This document shows, one piece after another, positions 54,381 through 63,197 of a DNA stretch of 64,000 nucleotides. The stretch comes from Sedimenticola hydrogenitrophicus. Lineage in GTDB: Bacteria; Pseudomonadota; Gammaproteobacteria; Chromatiales; Chromatiaceae. The notes beneath the pieces are model-generated. The model was not told the DNA's origin, made no database searches, and worked only from the letters and a program-made list of their open reading frames with translations. The stretch covers positions 24,806-88,805 of the forward strand of contig NZ_JAQGEI010000023.1 in NCBI RefSeq assembly GCF_029017505.1, given 5' to 3'. A program made the position numbers and the translations under genes. Positions within the stretch are counted from its first letter, which is position 1, and each line of letters begins with the position of its first letter.

Positions 54381-55382
54381 TTATTTCTTATTGGATGCGA
54401 CGGCTGCTTCGATCAGGTCAGCACCGATGTCGCCTTCAAACTTCTTCCACACCGGCTTCATGGCGTCGACCCAGGCCTGACGCTGTTCCGGGGTCAGGGT
54501 GCGCACCACACCGCCGGCATCGATCACGCGCTGCATGCTCTGGGCATTCACCTTGGCGGATTCGGAGTTACGGGTCTCGGTCACCTCCTGCAGGATCTGC
54601 GCGAGCTGGCCGCGGATATCGGCCGGCAGACCCTCCCACCACTCGTCGGAGGTGACTACCAGGTAGTCGAGGATACCGTGGTTACTGGCGGTCACGCCGT
54701 CTTGCACCTCGAAGAACTTTTTGCCATAGATGTTGGACCAGCTGTTCTCCTGGCCGTCGACCACCTTGGTCTGCAGTCCGCCGTAGACCTCGCTGAAAGC
54801 CATCTTCTGCGGATTGGCGTCCAGCTGTTCGAACTGGGCTACCAGCACATCCGATGCCTGTACGCGGAACTTCAGGCCCTTGGCATCCTCGGGGTTGATC
54901 AGCGGCCGGTTGGCGGAGATCTGTTTCATGCCGTTGTGCCAGTAGGTGAGACCGAGCAGACCGCGCTTTTTCATCGAGCTCTTCAGCTTCTCACCGGCGT
55001 CAGAGTTCTGGAAGCGGTCCACCGCCTCCACATCCTCAAACAGGAACGGCAGATCGAATATGCGGAATTTCTTGGTGAACTTCTCGAACTTGGAGAGCGA
55101 GGGCGCGGCCAACTGAACATCGCCGTTCAGCATCGCCTCCAGTACCTTGTTGTCGTCATACAGGGTGGAGTTCGGATAGACCTGCATGCAGGCCTTGCCG
55201 TTCATCTCGGAGTTCACCCGGCTCTCCAGCAGGGAGGCGGCGATGCCCTTGGGGTGTTTGTCGGAATTGGTCACGTGGCTGAATTTGATCACCATTTCGC
55301 CGGGATCGCAGTTAGCGAAGGCAGCGGAAGACGAGACGGTGAGTGCTGCGGTTACGGCGAGGCCGATCAGAGCTTTGCGCAT
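54381..55382 (-). CDS. dctP: TRAP transporter periplasmic solute-binding protein DctP
   Basis: A 333-residue exported protein with signal peptide MRKALIGLAVTAALTVSSSA and mature start near NCDPG. The DctP family is clear: IKFSHVTNSDKHPKG, the ligand-Arg region GLKFRVQASDVLVAQFEQL, and QENSWSNIYGKKFFEVQ with the binding Asn region. Linkage to DctBD indicates C4-dicarboxylates such as malate, succinate or fumarate as ligands. It is the first gene of the operon, behind a sigma-54 promoter. Confidence 0.95.
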   Translation of the reverse strand: MRKALIGLAVTAALTVSSSAAFANCDPGEMVIKFSHVTNSDKHPKGIAASLLESRVNSEMNGKACMQVYPNSTLYDDNKVLEAMLNGDVQLAAPSLSKFEKFTKKFRIFDLPFLFEDVEAVDRFQNSDAGEKLKSSMKKRGLLGLTYWHNGMKQISANRPLINPEDAKGLKFRVQASDVLVAQFEQLDANPQKMAFSEVYGGLQTKVVDGQENSWSNIYGKKFFEVQDGVTASNHGILDYLVVTSDEWWEGLPADIRGQLAQILQEVTETRNSESAKVNAQSMQRVIDAGGVVRTLTPEQRQAWVDAMKPVWKKFEGDIGADLIEAAVASNKK

Positions 55383-55470
55383 TGGATTCCTCCTGATTAG
55401 GATCTATGTAATGGTCCAGGCCGGGACTGGATTCGGATAAACCGGATACCGGGCTGGTCCCTATAAGGAT

Positions 55471-55486
55471 AGCAAGGGCAGTGCCA
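55471..55486 (-). promoter_or_regulatory. Sigma-54 promoter of dctPQM
   Basis: The minus strand reads TGGCACTGCCCTTGCT, a full match to TGGCAC-N5-TTGCW with GG-N10-GC spacing, about 90 bases before the dctP ATG. It is the expected target of DctD. Confidence 0.9.
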
Positions 55487-55572
55487 ACTATCTCGCAGCA
55501 ACCGGCAGGATACTTAACCGATTGATTATCAAGGATATGAGGCGGGTGGCCGGGTTTCGCCCGCCGGGCAAA

Positions 55573-55592
55573 ATGGGTGGAAACCCACCCAT
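55573..55592. promoter_or_regulatory. Inverted repeat upstream of the dctP promoter, possible DctD site
   Basis: ATGGGTGG-AAAC-CCACCCAT lies about 90-120 bases upstream of the sigma-54 promoter, a suitable enhancer position. It does not obviously match described rhizobial DctD sites, so the assignment is tentative. The rest of the 399-base gap to the slyD-like gene shows no gene. Confidence 0.35.
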
Positions 55593-55781
55593 CCGTCCTC
55601 TGGGGATGGCCGGGCATCCGCCGAAAAGCGCAGTGTGATCGGCGGTTAATGACTATCCCGGTCGGGGATTGCGACACGGTGGCCGGTTTCGCCGCCCGGT
55701 TTAGTCAGCGGTGCGCCGCCGATGCTATACTCACGTGCCTCCCCGCGGGAGGCTCTATTCAATCAAGCGGAGCAGTATGTT

Positions 55782-56261
55782 ATGTCCAGCGAAGTCATCA
55801 AACCCGGAAAATTTGTCTCCCTCACCTACCACATTACCGACCTGGACGGTAACGTGCTGGAGCAGAACGACATCCCGGTCAGCTATGTCCACGGCGGTGA
55901 GACCGAATTGATCGGCAGCATGGACCAGGTCATCGCCGGCAAGGGCGTGGGCGACGAGGTGGAGATGATCGTACCGCCGGAGGACGGCTTCGGCGAGCAT
56001 GACCCGGACCTCACCTTCACCGACGATATCGACAACGTGCCGCCCCAGTTCCGCCAGCTCGGCGCCGAGGTGCAGATGCAGAACCAGGACGGCGAGGCGC
56101 GCACCTTCTATGTCAGCAAGATCGAGGGCGACCAGCTGACCGTGGACGGCAATCACCCGCTGGCCGGCAAGACCCTGAAGGTGATGATCAAGATAGTCGA
56201 AGTGCGGGACGCTACAATGGAAGACATGGCCCCGCCCGAGGGCGGCTGTTCCATCAACTGA
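55782..56261 (+). CDS. SlyD-type FKBP peptidyl-prolyl isomerase
   Basis: A 159-residue cytosolic isomerase/chaperone. The FKBP part (VSLTYHITDLDGNVLEQN, YVHGGETELIGSMDQVIAGK) is split by the chaperone insert-in-flap domain (about residues 70-125). NHPLAGKTLKVMIKIVEVR closes the fold. It lacks the His-rich nickel tail of E. coli SlyD, ending GGCSIN. The ATG at 55782 was chosen because homology starts there, although the frame extends 20 codons upstream. Confidence 0.9.
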   Translation: MSSEVIKPGKFVSLTYHITDLDGNVLEQNDIPVSYVHGGETELIGSMDQVIAGKGVGDEVEMIVPPEDGFGEHDPDLTFTDDIDNVPPQFRQLGAEVQMQNQDGEARTFYVSKIEGDQLTVDGNHPLAGKTLKVMIKIVEVRDATMEDMAPPEGGCSIN

Positions 56262-56309
56262 CCGGCAACCGATCGACCGGATACCGGAACTATCTTGTGG
56301 GGGAGAGAG

Positions 56310-57674
56310 ATGAAGCTAGGCGTGGTGATCCTTGCCGCGGGGCAAGGGACAAGGATGAAATCCGCACTGCCCAAGGTGCTGCACAACATCGCCGGCCGGC
56401 CGCTGCTGGCGCATGTCATCGACACCGCCCGGGTGCTGGGTGGCGACAAGGTGGCGGTGGTCTATGGGCATGGCGGTGACCGGGTACAGCAGGCCATTGC
56501 CGATCCGGGGCTGATCTGGGTCGAGCAGGCGGAGCAACTGGGCACCGGCCATGCGGTGGAGCAGGCGATGTTCGCCATGGCCGACATGGACCGGGTGCTG
56601 GTGCTCTACGGCGATGTCCCCCTCACCACCCAGGCGACCCTGAACAGCCTGATCCATCAGGCGGAAGGGAGCGCGCTGGCGCTGCTCACCGTTACCCTGG
56701 ATGATCCCACCGGCTACGGCCGTATCGTGCGGGTGGAGGGACACGTCACCCGGATTGTCGAACAGAAGGATGCCTCGGAAGTCGAGCAGCGCATCCGCGA
56801 GATCAACACCGGCATCCTGATCGCGGACCGGACAAAACTCGCCGGCTGGCTCGCCCGGCTGGAGAGCAACAACGCCCAGGGCGAGTTCTACCTCACCGAC
56901 ATCGTCGCCATGGCGGTGGATGACGGGATCGAGGTGAAGACCGCCCACCCCGCCGCCACCTTCGAGGTGGAGGGGGTCAACGACCGGGTGCAACTGGCCA
57001 TGCTGGAGCGCCGCCACCAGCAGATGCAGGCGGAACGGCTGATGCGCCAGGGCGTCACCCTGCGCGACCCGGCCCGCTTCGATCTGCGCGGCCGTCTGCA
57101 CAGCGGCGAGGATGTGGAGCTGGACGTGAACGTGCTGATCGAGGGCGAGGTCACCCTGGGCAACGGCGTGCGGGTGGGCGCCAACACGGTGATCCGCAAC
57201 AGCCGCATCGCCGACGGCGTCTGGATCAAGGAGAACTGCGTGATCGAGGATGCGGTGATCGGCGCCGACTCCATCATCGGCCCCTTTGCCCGGCTGCGCC
57301 CCGCCACCACCCTGGCGGAGCGGGTGCACGTGGGCAACTTCGTCGAGATCAAGAAGAGCGACGTGGCCGCCGGCAGCAAGATCAACCACCTCAGCTATAT
57401 CGGCGACACCACCGTCGGCCGCTCGGTGAACATCGGTGCCGGCACCATCACCTGCAACTACGACGGGGTGAACAAGTTCCGCACCGTGATCGGCGACAAC
57501 GCCTTCATCGGCTCCGACACCCAGCTGGTGGCGCCGGTCGAGGTGGGCGCGGGTGCCACCATCGGCGCCGGCTCCACCATCACCCGCGACGCCCCGCCTG
57601 AGACCCTGACCCTGAGCCGCGCCAAGCAGCTCAGCCTCAAGTGCTGGAAGCGGCCGGAAAAACAGAGTGACTGA
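56310..57674 (+). CDS. glmU: Bifunctional GlmU (glucosamine-1-phosphate acetyltransferase / GlcNAc-1-P uridylyltransferase)
   Basis: A 454-residue enzyme making UDP-GlcNAc for peptidoglycan and LPS. The N-terminal uridylyltransferase has LAAGQGTRMKSALPKVLHNI. The C-terminal left-handed beta-helix carries acetyltransferase residues in GPFARLRP, HVGNFVEIKKS and AGTITCNYDGVNKF. Length is as in E. coli (456). GGGAGAGAG precedes the ATG. Confidence 0.97.
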   Translation: MKLGVVILAAGQGTRMKSALPKVLHNIAGRPLLAHVIDTARVLGGDKVAVVYGHGGDRVQQAIADPGLIWVEQAEQLGTGHAVEQAMFAMADMDRVLVLYGDVPLTTQATLNSLIHQAEGSALALLTVTLDDPTGYGRIVRVEGHVTRIVEQKDASEVEQRIREINTGILIADRTKLAGWLARLESNNAQGEFYLTDIVAMAVDDGIEVKTAHPAATFEVEGVNDRVQLAMLERRHQQMQAERLMRQGVTLRDPARFDLRGRLHSGEDVELDVNVLIEGEVTLGNGVRVGANTVIRNSRIADGVWIKENCVIEDAVIGADSIIGPFARLRPATTLAERVHVGNFVEIKKSDVAAGSKINHLSYIGDTTVGRSVNIGAGTITCNYDGVNKFRTVIGDNAFIGSDTQLVAPVEVGAGATIGAGSTITRDAPPETLTLSRAKQLSLKCWKRPEKQSD

Positions 57675-57729
57675 TCGTAACGACTGGGCGCAAGTCCATC
57701 GGGTATTAATAAATCTTGATCAAAGCGTC

Positions 57730-57750
57730 CCTTCTCCCTCAGGGAGAAGG
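57730..57750. repeat. CCTTCTCCC hairpin between glmU and glmS
   Basis: CCTTCTCCC-TCA-GGGAGAAGG followed by ACAGGATGAGGGG is a phrase repeated in many proteobacterial genomes. There is no U run, so termination is doubtful. Confidence 0.6.
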
Positions 57751-57872
57751 ACAGGATGAGGGGATTACAGCCTATGGCGACAGCCATCCAGAACCCGCTC
57801 TTCCTACGCTACGTCATGAACCAGTGGTGAAGTAACACAGCCTCCTCACCAGAGAGAAAAGGACAATCGAAT

Positions 57873-59699
57873 ATGTGTGGCATTGTTGGCGCCGTGGCCC
57901 GGCGCAATATCACCCCCATCCTGCTCGAAGGGTTGCGCCGTCTGGAGTACCGCGGCTACGACTCCGCCGGCATCGCCATCCGCGACCAGAGCGGTCGCAT
58001 CCAGCGCATCCGCTCGGTGGGCAAGGTTGCCTCGCTGCAGCAGCGCATGGACGAACACCCCATCGAGGGCGAGCTGGGCATCGCCCATACCCGCTGGGCC
58101 ACCCACGGCATGCCGGCCGAGCGCAACGCCCATCCCCACATGAGTGGCGAGCAGGTCGCGGTGGTGCACAACGGCATCATCGAGAACCACGCCGAACTGC
58201 GCGAGGAGCTGAAGGCCAAGGGCTACCAGTTCACCTCCGAGACCGACACCGAGGTGATCGCCCACCTGCTGGCGGACGCTCTGAAAACTGAAAGTAACCT
58301 CTGCGACGCCTTCCGCTCGGTGGTGGGCCGGCTGGTGGGCGCTTACTCCCTGGCGGTGGCCAGCCCCGATGATCCGGATCGTATCGTGGTGGCCCGGGCT
58401 GGCTCGCCGCTGGTGGTGGGCCTCGGCGACGGGGAGAACTTCGTCGCCTCCGACGTGTTCGCCCTGCTCTCCGAGACCCAGCACTTCATCTTCCTGGAAG
58501 AGGGCGACCTGGCCGACGTGCGCCGCGAAGGGGTGCAGGTGTACGACAGCGAGGGCAACCCGGTGGAGCGCCCGGTGGTCTCCTCCCGACTCAACCCCGC
58601 CGCCACCGACAAGGGGGCCTACCGCCACTACATGCTCAAGGAGATCTTCGAGCAGCCCGCCGTGGTGGCCGAGACCCTGGAGGGTCGCATCCACAAGGGG
58701 CGCCTGCTGGAGGAGAGCTTCGGCTACGAAACCAAGGCGCTGCTGGATCAGACCAAACGCATCCAGATCATCGCCTGCGGCACCTCCTTCCATGCCGGCA
58801 TGGTGGCGCGCTACTGGTTCGAGGAGGTCGGCATCCCCTGCAACGTCGAGGTGGCCAGCGAGTACCGCTACCGCAAGTCGGTGGTGTCGCCGGACACCCT
58901 GTTCGTTACCATCTCCCAGTCGGGCGAGACCGCCGACACCCTGGCCGCCCTGCGCGGCAGCCGGGCTCAAGGTTTCCTGGGCAGCCTGGTGGTCTGCAAC
59001 GTGCCGGAGAGCTCCCTGGTGCGGGAGTCCGACGTGGCGCTGATGACCCGCGCCGGTCCCGAGATCGGCGTCGCCTCCACCAAGGCGTTCACCACCCAGT
59101 TGGTGGCCCTGCGGCTGCTGGTGCTGGCGATGGCGCGTCGCCAGGGGATCGATGAGGCCCAATTGACCGAATGGGTGGAAGAGCTGCACGCCCTGCCCCG
59201 CCAGATGGAGGTGGTGCTGCAACTCAACGACGAGATCGAGAAGATGGCCGCCGGTTTTGCCGAGCGCAGCAACGCGCTGTTCCTGGGACGCGGCCCGTTC
59301 TATCCCATCGCCATGGAGGGGGCGCTGAAACTGAAGGAGATCTCCTACATCCACGCCGAGGCCTACCCGGCCGGCGAACTGAAACACGGCCCCCTGGCCC
59401 TGGTGGACGCCGAAATGCCGGTGGTCTGCGCCCTGCCCGACGACCCGCTGCTGGAGAAGGTGCTCTCCAACCTGCAGGAGGTGCGCGCCCGCGGCGGCGA
59501 ACTGTTCTTGTTCAGCGACAAGCGGGTCAAGATCGAACTGGACAACTACCAGAGCCTGACCCTGGACGACATCTGCCCCACCACCGCACCCATCGTCTAC
59601 ACCGTGCCGCTGCAGTTGCTCTCCTACCACGTCGCCTTGCTCAAGGGCACCGATGTCGACCAGCCGAGGAACCTGGCCAAGTCGGTGACGGTGGAGTGA
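57873..59699 (+). CDS. glmS: Glutamine--fructose-6-phosphate aminotransferase (isomerizing)
   Basis: A 608-residue enzyme producing glucosamine-6-phosphate. The N-terminal glutaminase starts at Cys2 (MCGIVGAVARRN) with HTRWATHG and HNGIIENH. Two SIS domains follow (ACGTSFHAGMVARYW, SQSGETADTLAALRG), and the C-terminus is PRNLAKSVTVE, the usual isomerase-site end. Length is as in E. coli (609). It follows glmU by 198 bases. Confidence 0.98.
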   Translation: MCGIVGAVARRNITPILLEGLRRLEYRGYDSAGIAIRDQSGRIQRIRSVGKVASLQQRMDEHPIEGELGIAHTRWATHGMPAERNAHPHMSGEQVAVVHNGIIENHAELREELKAKGYQFTSETDTEVIAHLLADALKTESNLCDAFRSVVGRLVGAYSLAVASPDDPDRIVVARAGSPLVVGLGDGENFVASDVFALLSETQHFIFLEEGDLADVRREGVQVYDSEGNPVERPVVSSRLNPAATDKGAYRHYMLKEIFEQPAVVAETLEGRIHKGRLLEESFGYETKALLDQTKRIQIIACGTSFHAGMVARYWFEEVGIPCNVEVASEYRYRKSVVSPDTLFVTISQSGETADTLAALRGSRAQGFLGSLVVCNVPESSLVRESDVALMTRAGPEIGVASTKAFTTQLVALRLLVLAMARRQGIDEAQLTEWVEELHALPRQMEVVLQLNDEIEKMAAGFAERSNALFLGRGPFYPIAMEGALKLKEISYIHAEAYPAGELKHGPLALVDAEMPVVCALPDDPLLEKVLSNLQEVRARGGELFLFSDKRVKIELDNYQSLTLDDICPTTAPIVYTVPLQLLSYHVALLKGTDVDQPRNLAKSVTVE

Positions 59700-59800
59700 T
59701 TGGCGAGTTTTTCAAACCCCGTGGTCTTATTCGCATCTGCGGGGTTGGCTATTGGCGCAAAGGTAAGCAGATCTATGAGCGCGAAAATCAAATGCACTGA
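59699..59800 (+). pseudogene. Possible BrnT-like toxin C-terminal relic
   Basis: An open stretch without its own start reads ...KPRGLIRICGVGYWRKGKQ and IYERENQMH. It resembles the RIISAR...E..IYE end of BrnT-type toxins and directly precedes and overlaps an antitoxin-like gene. The rest of such a toxin is missing because glmS ends immediately upstream. The match is short, so this is a tentative call. Confidence 0.3.
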
Positions 59801-60014
59801 TGAACCGGTCGGCCCGATAAAGGTTGTGCCGGATCTTCTGCCTTCACCAGAAGAACTTGTGTTTAAGGAAGATACGGTAAAGGTTACGATTGCACTGAGC
59901 AGGGAAAGCGTTGAGTTTTTCAAGCATGAGGCGGAGAAGCATCATACCCAGTACCAGAAGATGATCCGTCGGCTACTGGATGCATTCACGCTGGCCCATA
60001 AGCAACGGCGATGA
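59775..60014 (+). CDS. CopG/BrnA-like antitoxin family protein (orphan)
   Basis: A 79-residue protein. The N-terminal half (MSAKIKCTDEPVGPIKVVPD) is likely flexible. The C-terminal half TVKVTIALSRESVEFFKHEA...MIRRLLDAFTLAH is a ribbon-helix-helix-like segment as in antitoxins that pair with BrnT-type RNases. No intact toxin gene is next to it. It could be an active orphan regulator or a dead relic. Confidence 0.6.
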   Translation: MSAKIKCTDEPVGPIKVVPDLLPSPEELVFKEDTVKVTIALSRESVEFFKHEAEKHHTQYQKMIRRLLDAFTLAHKQRR

Positions 60015-60147
60015 ACCGGAGAAACTGGAAGTAATACGGCGCAATCCTGACAAAGGGCTACCTTGCGGCGTAGCGCAGTACATCCAGAAGCTCGAGAAGA
60101 TCACGGGACAAGAGTTGCAAAGTAACTGGGACAGACCACGGTTTTGA
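60010..60147 (+). pseudogene. C-terminal relic of a REP-associated (Y1, RAYT-type) transposase
   Basis: Forty-five codons without a start read EVIRRNPDKGLPCGVAQYIQ KLEKITGQ..., similar to the C-terminal tail RRNRPxGSExFIxKLExxxG of RAYT transposases. The catalytic HUH part is absent and the antitoxin-like frame ends inside it. It is evidence of past transposition next to glmS. Confidence 0.55.
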
Positions 60148-60173
60148 AATTTCGGGAAGCTATCGAAAACACT

Positions 60174-61034
60174 ATGCAATTATCCAGCGAGCGCGCGGCT
60201 AAAACGGTTCGAGACATAGACCAGCATTACTGGCGTAACGCACACATGCCCCATTTGGAGATTCGAAGTACGTATGAAAGTTCGCAGGGCTATAAAGCGC
60301 ATAGCCATTCAGAGCTTTCGATAGGCGTGATTGTATCAGGACAGACCCGGCTTACCTGTCACGGAAAAGACTTTGTGGTGCGGGAAGGGGATTTGGTTCT
60401 TATTGATCCGGGGCGCGTCCACTCGTGTAATCCTATTGAGGGCAATCCGCGTAGCTACCACATGATCTACGTAGATGCTGATTGGTGTCTTCGCAGACTT
60501 TCAGCGCTATACAAGGTTGGAATAAATAACTACGTGTGTGATGGCCCGATTATCACAGATCCAAAGATTTATGCTGCGTATCTGTCGATGATCGATACGC
60601 TGCGTCATAAAGATCTCTCAACAGCTGCACCTGCCTTGGATAACTTGCTGTTAACTACGATTAGCCGCTACTGCGTACCTTGCGAGAATAATGATGAGGC
60701 GCTTGAAGTTGCACAATACACCAAGCAGTGCCTGCTTAAGAATTTAGCAGAACCACCCCGGTTAGGCGATCTTGAGCGTGAACTGGGTAGCTCCAAGGAA
60801 ACGGTCATTCGTTTATTCAAGCGAAGCTTTGGAATTACTCCGAAGGCCTTTGTCGCCAACGCGCGGATCGAGAAATCAAAACTGTTGCTGAAGTCCGGTA
60901 TGAATGTAGTCGATGTATCTGCGGAAGTCGGATTCTCTGACCAGAGCCAGTTTCATCGGACCTTTGTCAAGTACACGGCATCGACTCCCCGTCAATATCA
61001 GAAGGCGATATCAATTTTCGACAATAAATTTTGA
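60174..61034 (+). CDS. AraC-family transcriptional regulator
   Basis: A 286-residue regulator. An N-terminal cupin-like ligand domain (HSHSELSIGVIVSGQTRLTC, IDPGRVHSC) is followed by two C-terminal helix-turn-helix units (LERELGSSKETVIRLFKRSF and VDVSAEVGFSDQSQFHRTF). It is AT-richer than its neighbours, suggesting transfer. It precedes a LysE exporter gene in the same direction, a frequent pairing in which the regulator controls the exporter. A TTG at 60144 is an alternative start. Confidence 0.88.
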   Translation: MQLSSERAAKTVRDIDQHYWRNAHMPHLEIRSTYESSQGYKAHSHSELSIGVIVSGQTRLTCHGKDFVVREGDLVLIDPGRVHSCNPIEGNPRSYHMIYVDADWCLRRLSALYKVGINNYVCDGPIITDPKIYAAYLSMIDTLRHKDLSTAAPALDNLLLTTISRYCVPCENNDEALEVAQYTKQCLLKNLAEPPRLGDLERELGSSKETVIRLFKRSFGITPKAFVANARIEKSKLLLKSGMNVVDVSAEVGFSDQSQFHRTFVKYTASTPRQYQKAISIFDNKF

Positions 61035-61080
61035 ACATAAGGCACTAAGGTCGAGACATTCATTCACGAACAGGTGATGT

Positions 61081-61230
61081 ATGTCTTCTCTGGAAGTCCT
61101 ACTGCCGGCTACTTTTCCGGCTTTGGTTCTGGCCCACCTTGTGGCACTGTTGAGTCCGGGTCAGGATTTTTTCCTTGTCGCGGGCCATGCGATCAGGCAC
61201 AAACTTCGTGGCAGCATTTTCATTTGCCTA
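61081..61230 (+). pseudogene. LysE-family exporter, 5' fragment split by an IS element
   Basis: Fifty codons starting MSSLEVLLPATFPALVLAHL with the family motif LLSPGQDFFLVAGHA. The gene is interrupted after CTA (Leu50) by an insertion at 61231. Joining it to 62424 restores the frame exactly (ICL-GIAVGNAVYIAI). The fragment read through the IS would add only nine foreign residues before a stop. Confidence 0.88.
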
Positions 61231-62421
61231 GTATCACGAACCATTAATTACGAAACATAATGTCGAGCCATTTTCATATCTGCATCCTGCCGAGTGAACG
61301 ACCACGCGATACCGCACTGGTCTGCATTGCGGCGCTGTTGCCAGGCGTCGACCTCGGAGACCAACGTGGCGCGGTCTGGCAAGCGGCGGTCAAGACATTG
61401 GCGGTCAAGAATACCGATCTCGATTTCAGCCATATTCAGCCAGCTGGCGTGTTTCGGAGTGTAGTGAAAGACGACGCGACGCAGGAGTGCTTTCGCCGCT
61501 TTGGCCCCGAGCACTTCTTCGAAGCATTTGCGAAAGTGGGTGTTGAGATTATCCATGACCAGATGGACACGGCGCGCCTTGGCGTAGACCGTGTTGAGCA
61601 GATACTGAACGAAGGCCACGAAGTCTGGCTTGGTGCGGCGATCGGTAACCAAGACCGTCCGCCGCCCACCCTTGGGCTCCACCGCCACGAACAGATTGCA
61701 GGTGCCACCGCGCAGGTATTCGTAATCCTGCCGTACGGGCACTCCGGGACGGATGGGCAAAGGCGTACGGGAATCCTTGAGCAGTTGCTTGCTCTTCTCG
61801 TCCAGGCAAATGACCGGCTCACCCGAACGGAACGGACGGGCATAGAGGTCGAGCAGATCGTACATCCGTTGCCGATACTCCTCCGTCAGTCGTCCGATGC
61901 ACCACATCAGCTTGCGCCACGGCTTGATGCAGTTTTTTTTAGCAGCCGGCGGACTGTTTCGCGGCTGATGGGGCCTATCCCGGGTTGTTCCCGCGCGGCT
62001 TGCTCCAACAAGGCAATGGTCCAGCGTGAAGCACCCGGTGGCGGCGTCGAACAGGCCAAAGCTGAAATCTTCGCTTCGACGTCGGTATCGTACTGCCGTG
62101 GTTTGCCCGGGCGTGGAACATCGTGCAGCGCGAATTCAGCACCACCTTCCAGGTATGCCGCTCGTGTCCGCCAAATGACCGTACGCCCGACGCCGAGAAC
62201 CGCCATGATCTGGGTTTCCGGAATGCCGCGATCAAGCGCGGAAAGAACATGCGCCCGATTGACTTCCCGTGCATGGTGTAGTCCCTTCGCCCGGTATGAC
62301 TCGATCAACTCGCGATCCTCATCGGTGAGATGTAATTTAGTCTGTCGCATGGCCAACTCCTCGTCTCGGGGTAGATATGCAACAGTATAATATATGTTTC
62401 GATATTTATGTGTTTTAATAC
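61231..62421 (-). mobile_element. IS630-family insertion sequence in a lysE-type gene
   Basis: A 1191-base element. Its ends start GTATCACGAACCATTAATTA and, on the other strand, GTATTAAAACACATAAATAT; 21 of the first 29 positions agree, including the inner block CGAAACATA. It is flanked by TA on both sides (61229-61230 and 62422-62423), a duplication at a CTAG target as known for IS630. It carries one transposase in two overlapping frames. Confidence 0.9.
61248..62350 (-). CDS. IS630-family transposase, likely expressed by -1 frameshifting
   Basis: Frame 1 (62350 to 61907) starts MRQTKLHLTDEDRELIESYR and encodes the helix-turn-helix DNA-binding part (ETQIMAVLGVGRTVIWRTRA). Frame 2 (to 61248) carries the DDE catalytic core: Asp in VICLDEKSKQLL, Asp in LVMDNLNTHF and Glu in WLNMAEIEIG. 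The frames join at a run of eight A (complement of 61933-61940), a slippery site A-AAA-AAA. A -1 shift yields a product of about 367 residues. No other disruption is seen, so the element may be active. Confidence 0.85.
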
Positions 62422-62423
62422 TA

Positions 62424-62918
62424 GGGATAGCGGTAGGCAATGCCGTCTACATTGCGATCGCAATTCTGGGATGGACCGGCATTCGTGATAATCCACGGAT
62501 TTTCTCCATCATCGAGGTCATGGGCGCCAGTTATCTACTATGGATAGGTTGGCAACTGCTCAAGCGCAAACAGGAAGAGATCATCCCTGATATTTCGGCG
62601 CTTCGCCCTCCTCCGGCGGCCAAACAACTGATGCTCGGACTGAACTCAGCCCTTTTGAATCCGAAGAATGCGCTATTCTACATGAGTCTTATGACGGTTA
62701 TTCTGGGGAGTGAGGTGACCTTTACTCAGCAACTGGTATGTGGCCTCTGGATGTTCATGGCCGTATTAGTTTGGGACATTTTGCTGGCTGCCTTGATAGG
62801 GCAGCCGAAGATACAGCGCTGTCTGAATAAGAGGATTCATATAGTCGAGCGGGGTGCCGGGGTGGTCTTGATGAGCTTTGGCATTGGTCTGTTCGTTGAA
62901 AGCAGTAGCAAACCTTAA
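62424..62918 (+). pseudogene. LysE-family exporter, 3' fragment
   Basis: The remaining 164 codons continue GIAVGNAVYIAIAILGW and include the central segment YLLWIGWQLLKRKQEE, NPKNALFYMSLMTVI and a C-terminal membrane helix. Intact, the protein would have 214 residues, normal for LysE/RhtB exporters. The 279 bases after it contain no gene. Confidence 0.85.
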
Positions 62919-63197
62919 AGTCGACACACACGAGCCGGCTTAATCGCAGTCTTGAGCGCAGTCCTGAGGCTCAGGTCTTTCATATTGCCTATTCGCCGTT
63001 TTTGGATCAGTGTTCGTTCATGGCAAGACCATCACGGATCGAATTTGCTGGCACCTTGTATCAGTTTGCGCTATTCGTACATCAGCAGAATTATCAGCCG
63101 GGTGGTAAAAGCCAAATGAAAGACCAGTTGCACTTTCCTTGATTGGCGAATATTTTGACCACCAGACAGTACAAAGCGACGGCTATGGGGGGTTTTA

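Noticed and set aside
61260..62390. Long plus-strand open frame of 376 codons across the IS element
   Set aside because: It is the complement of the IS630 transposase; its protein has no recognisable domain and no ribosome site.
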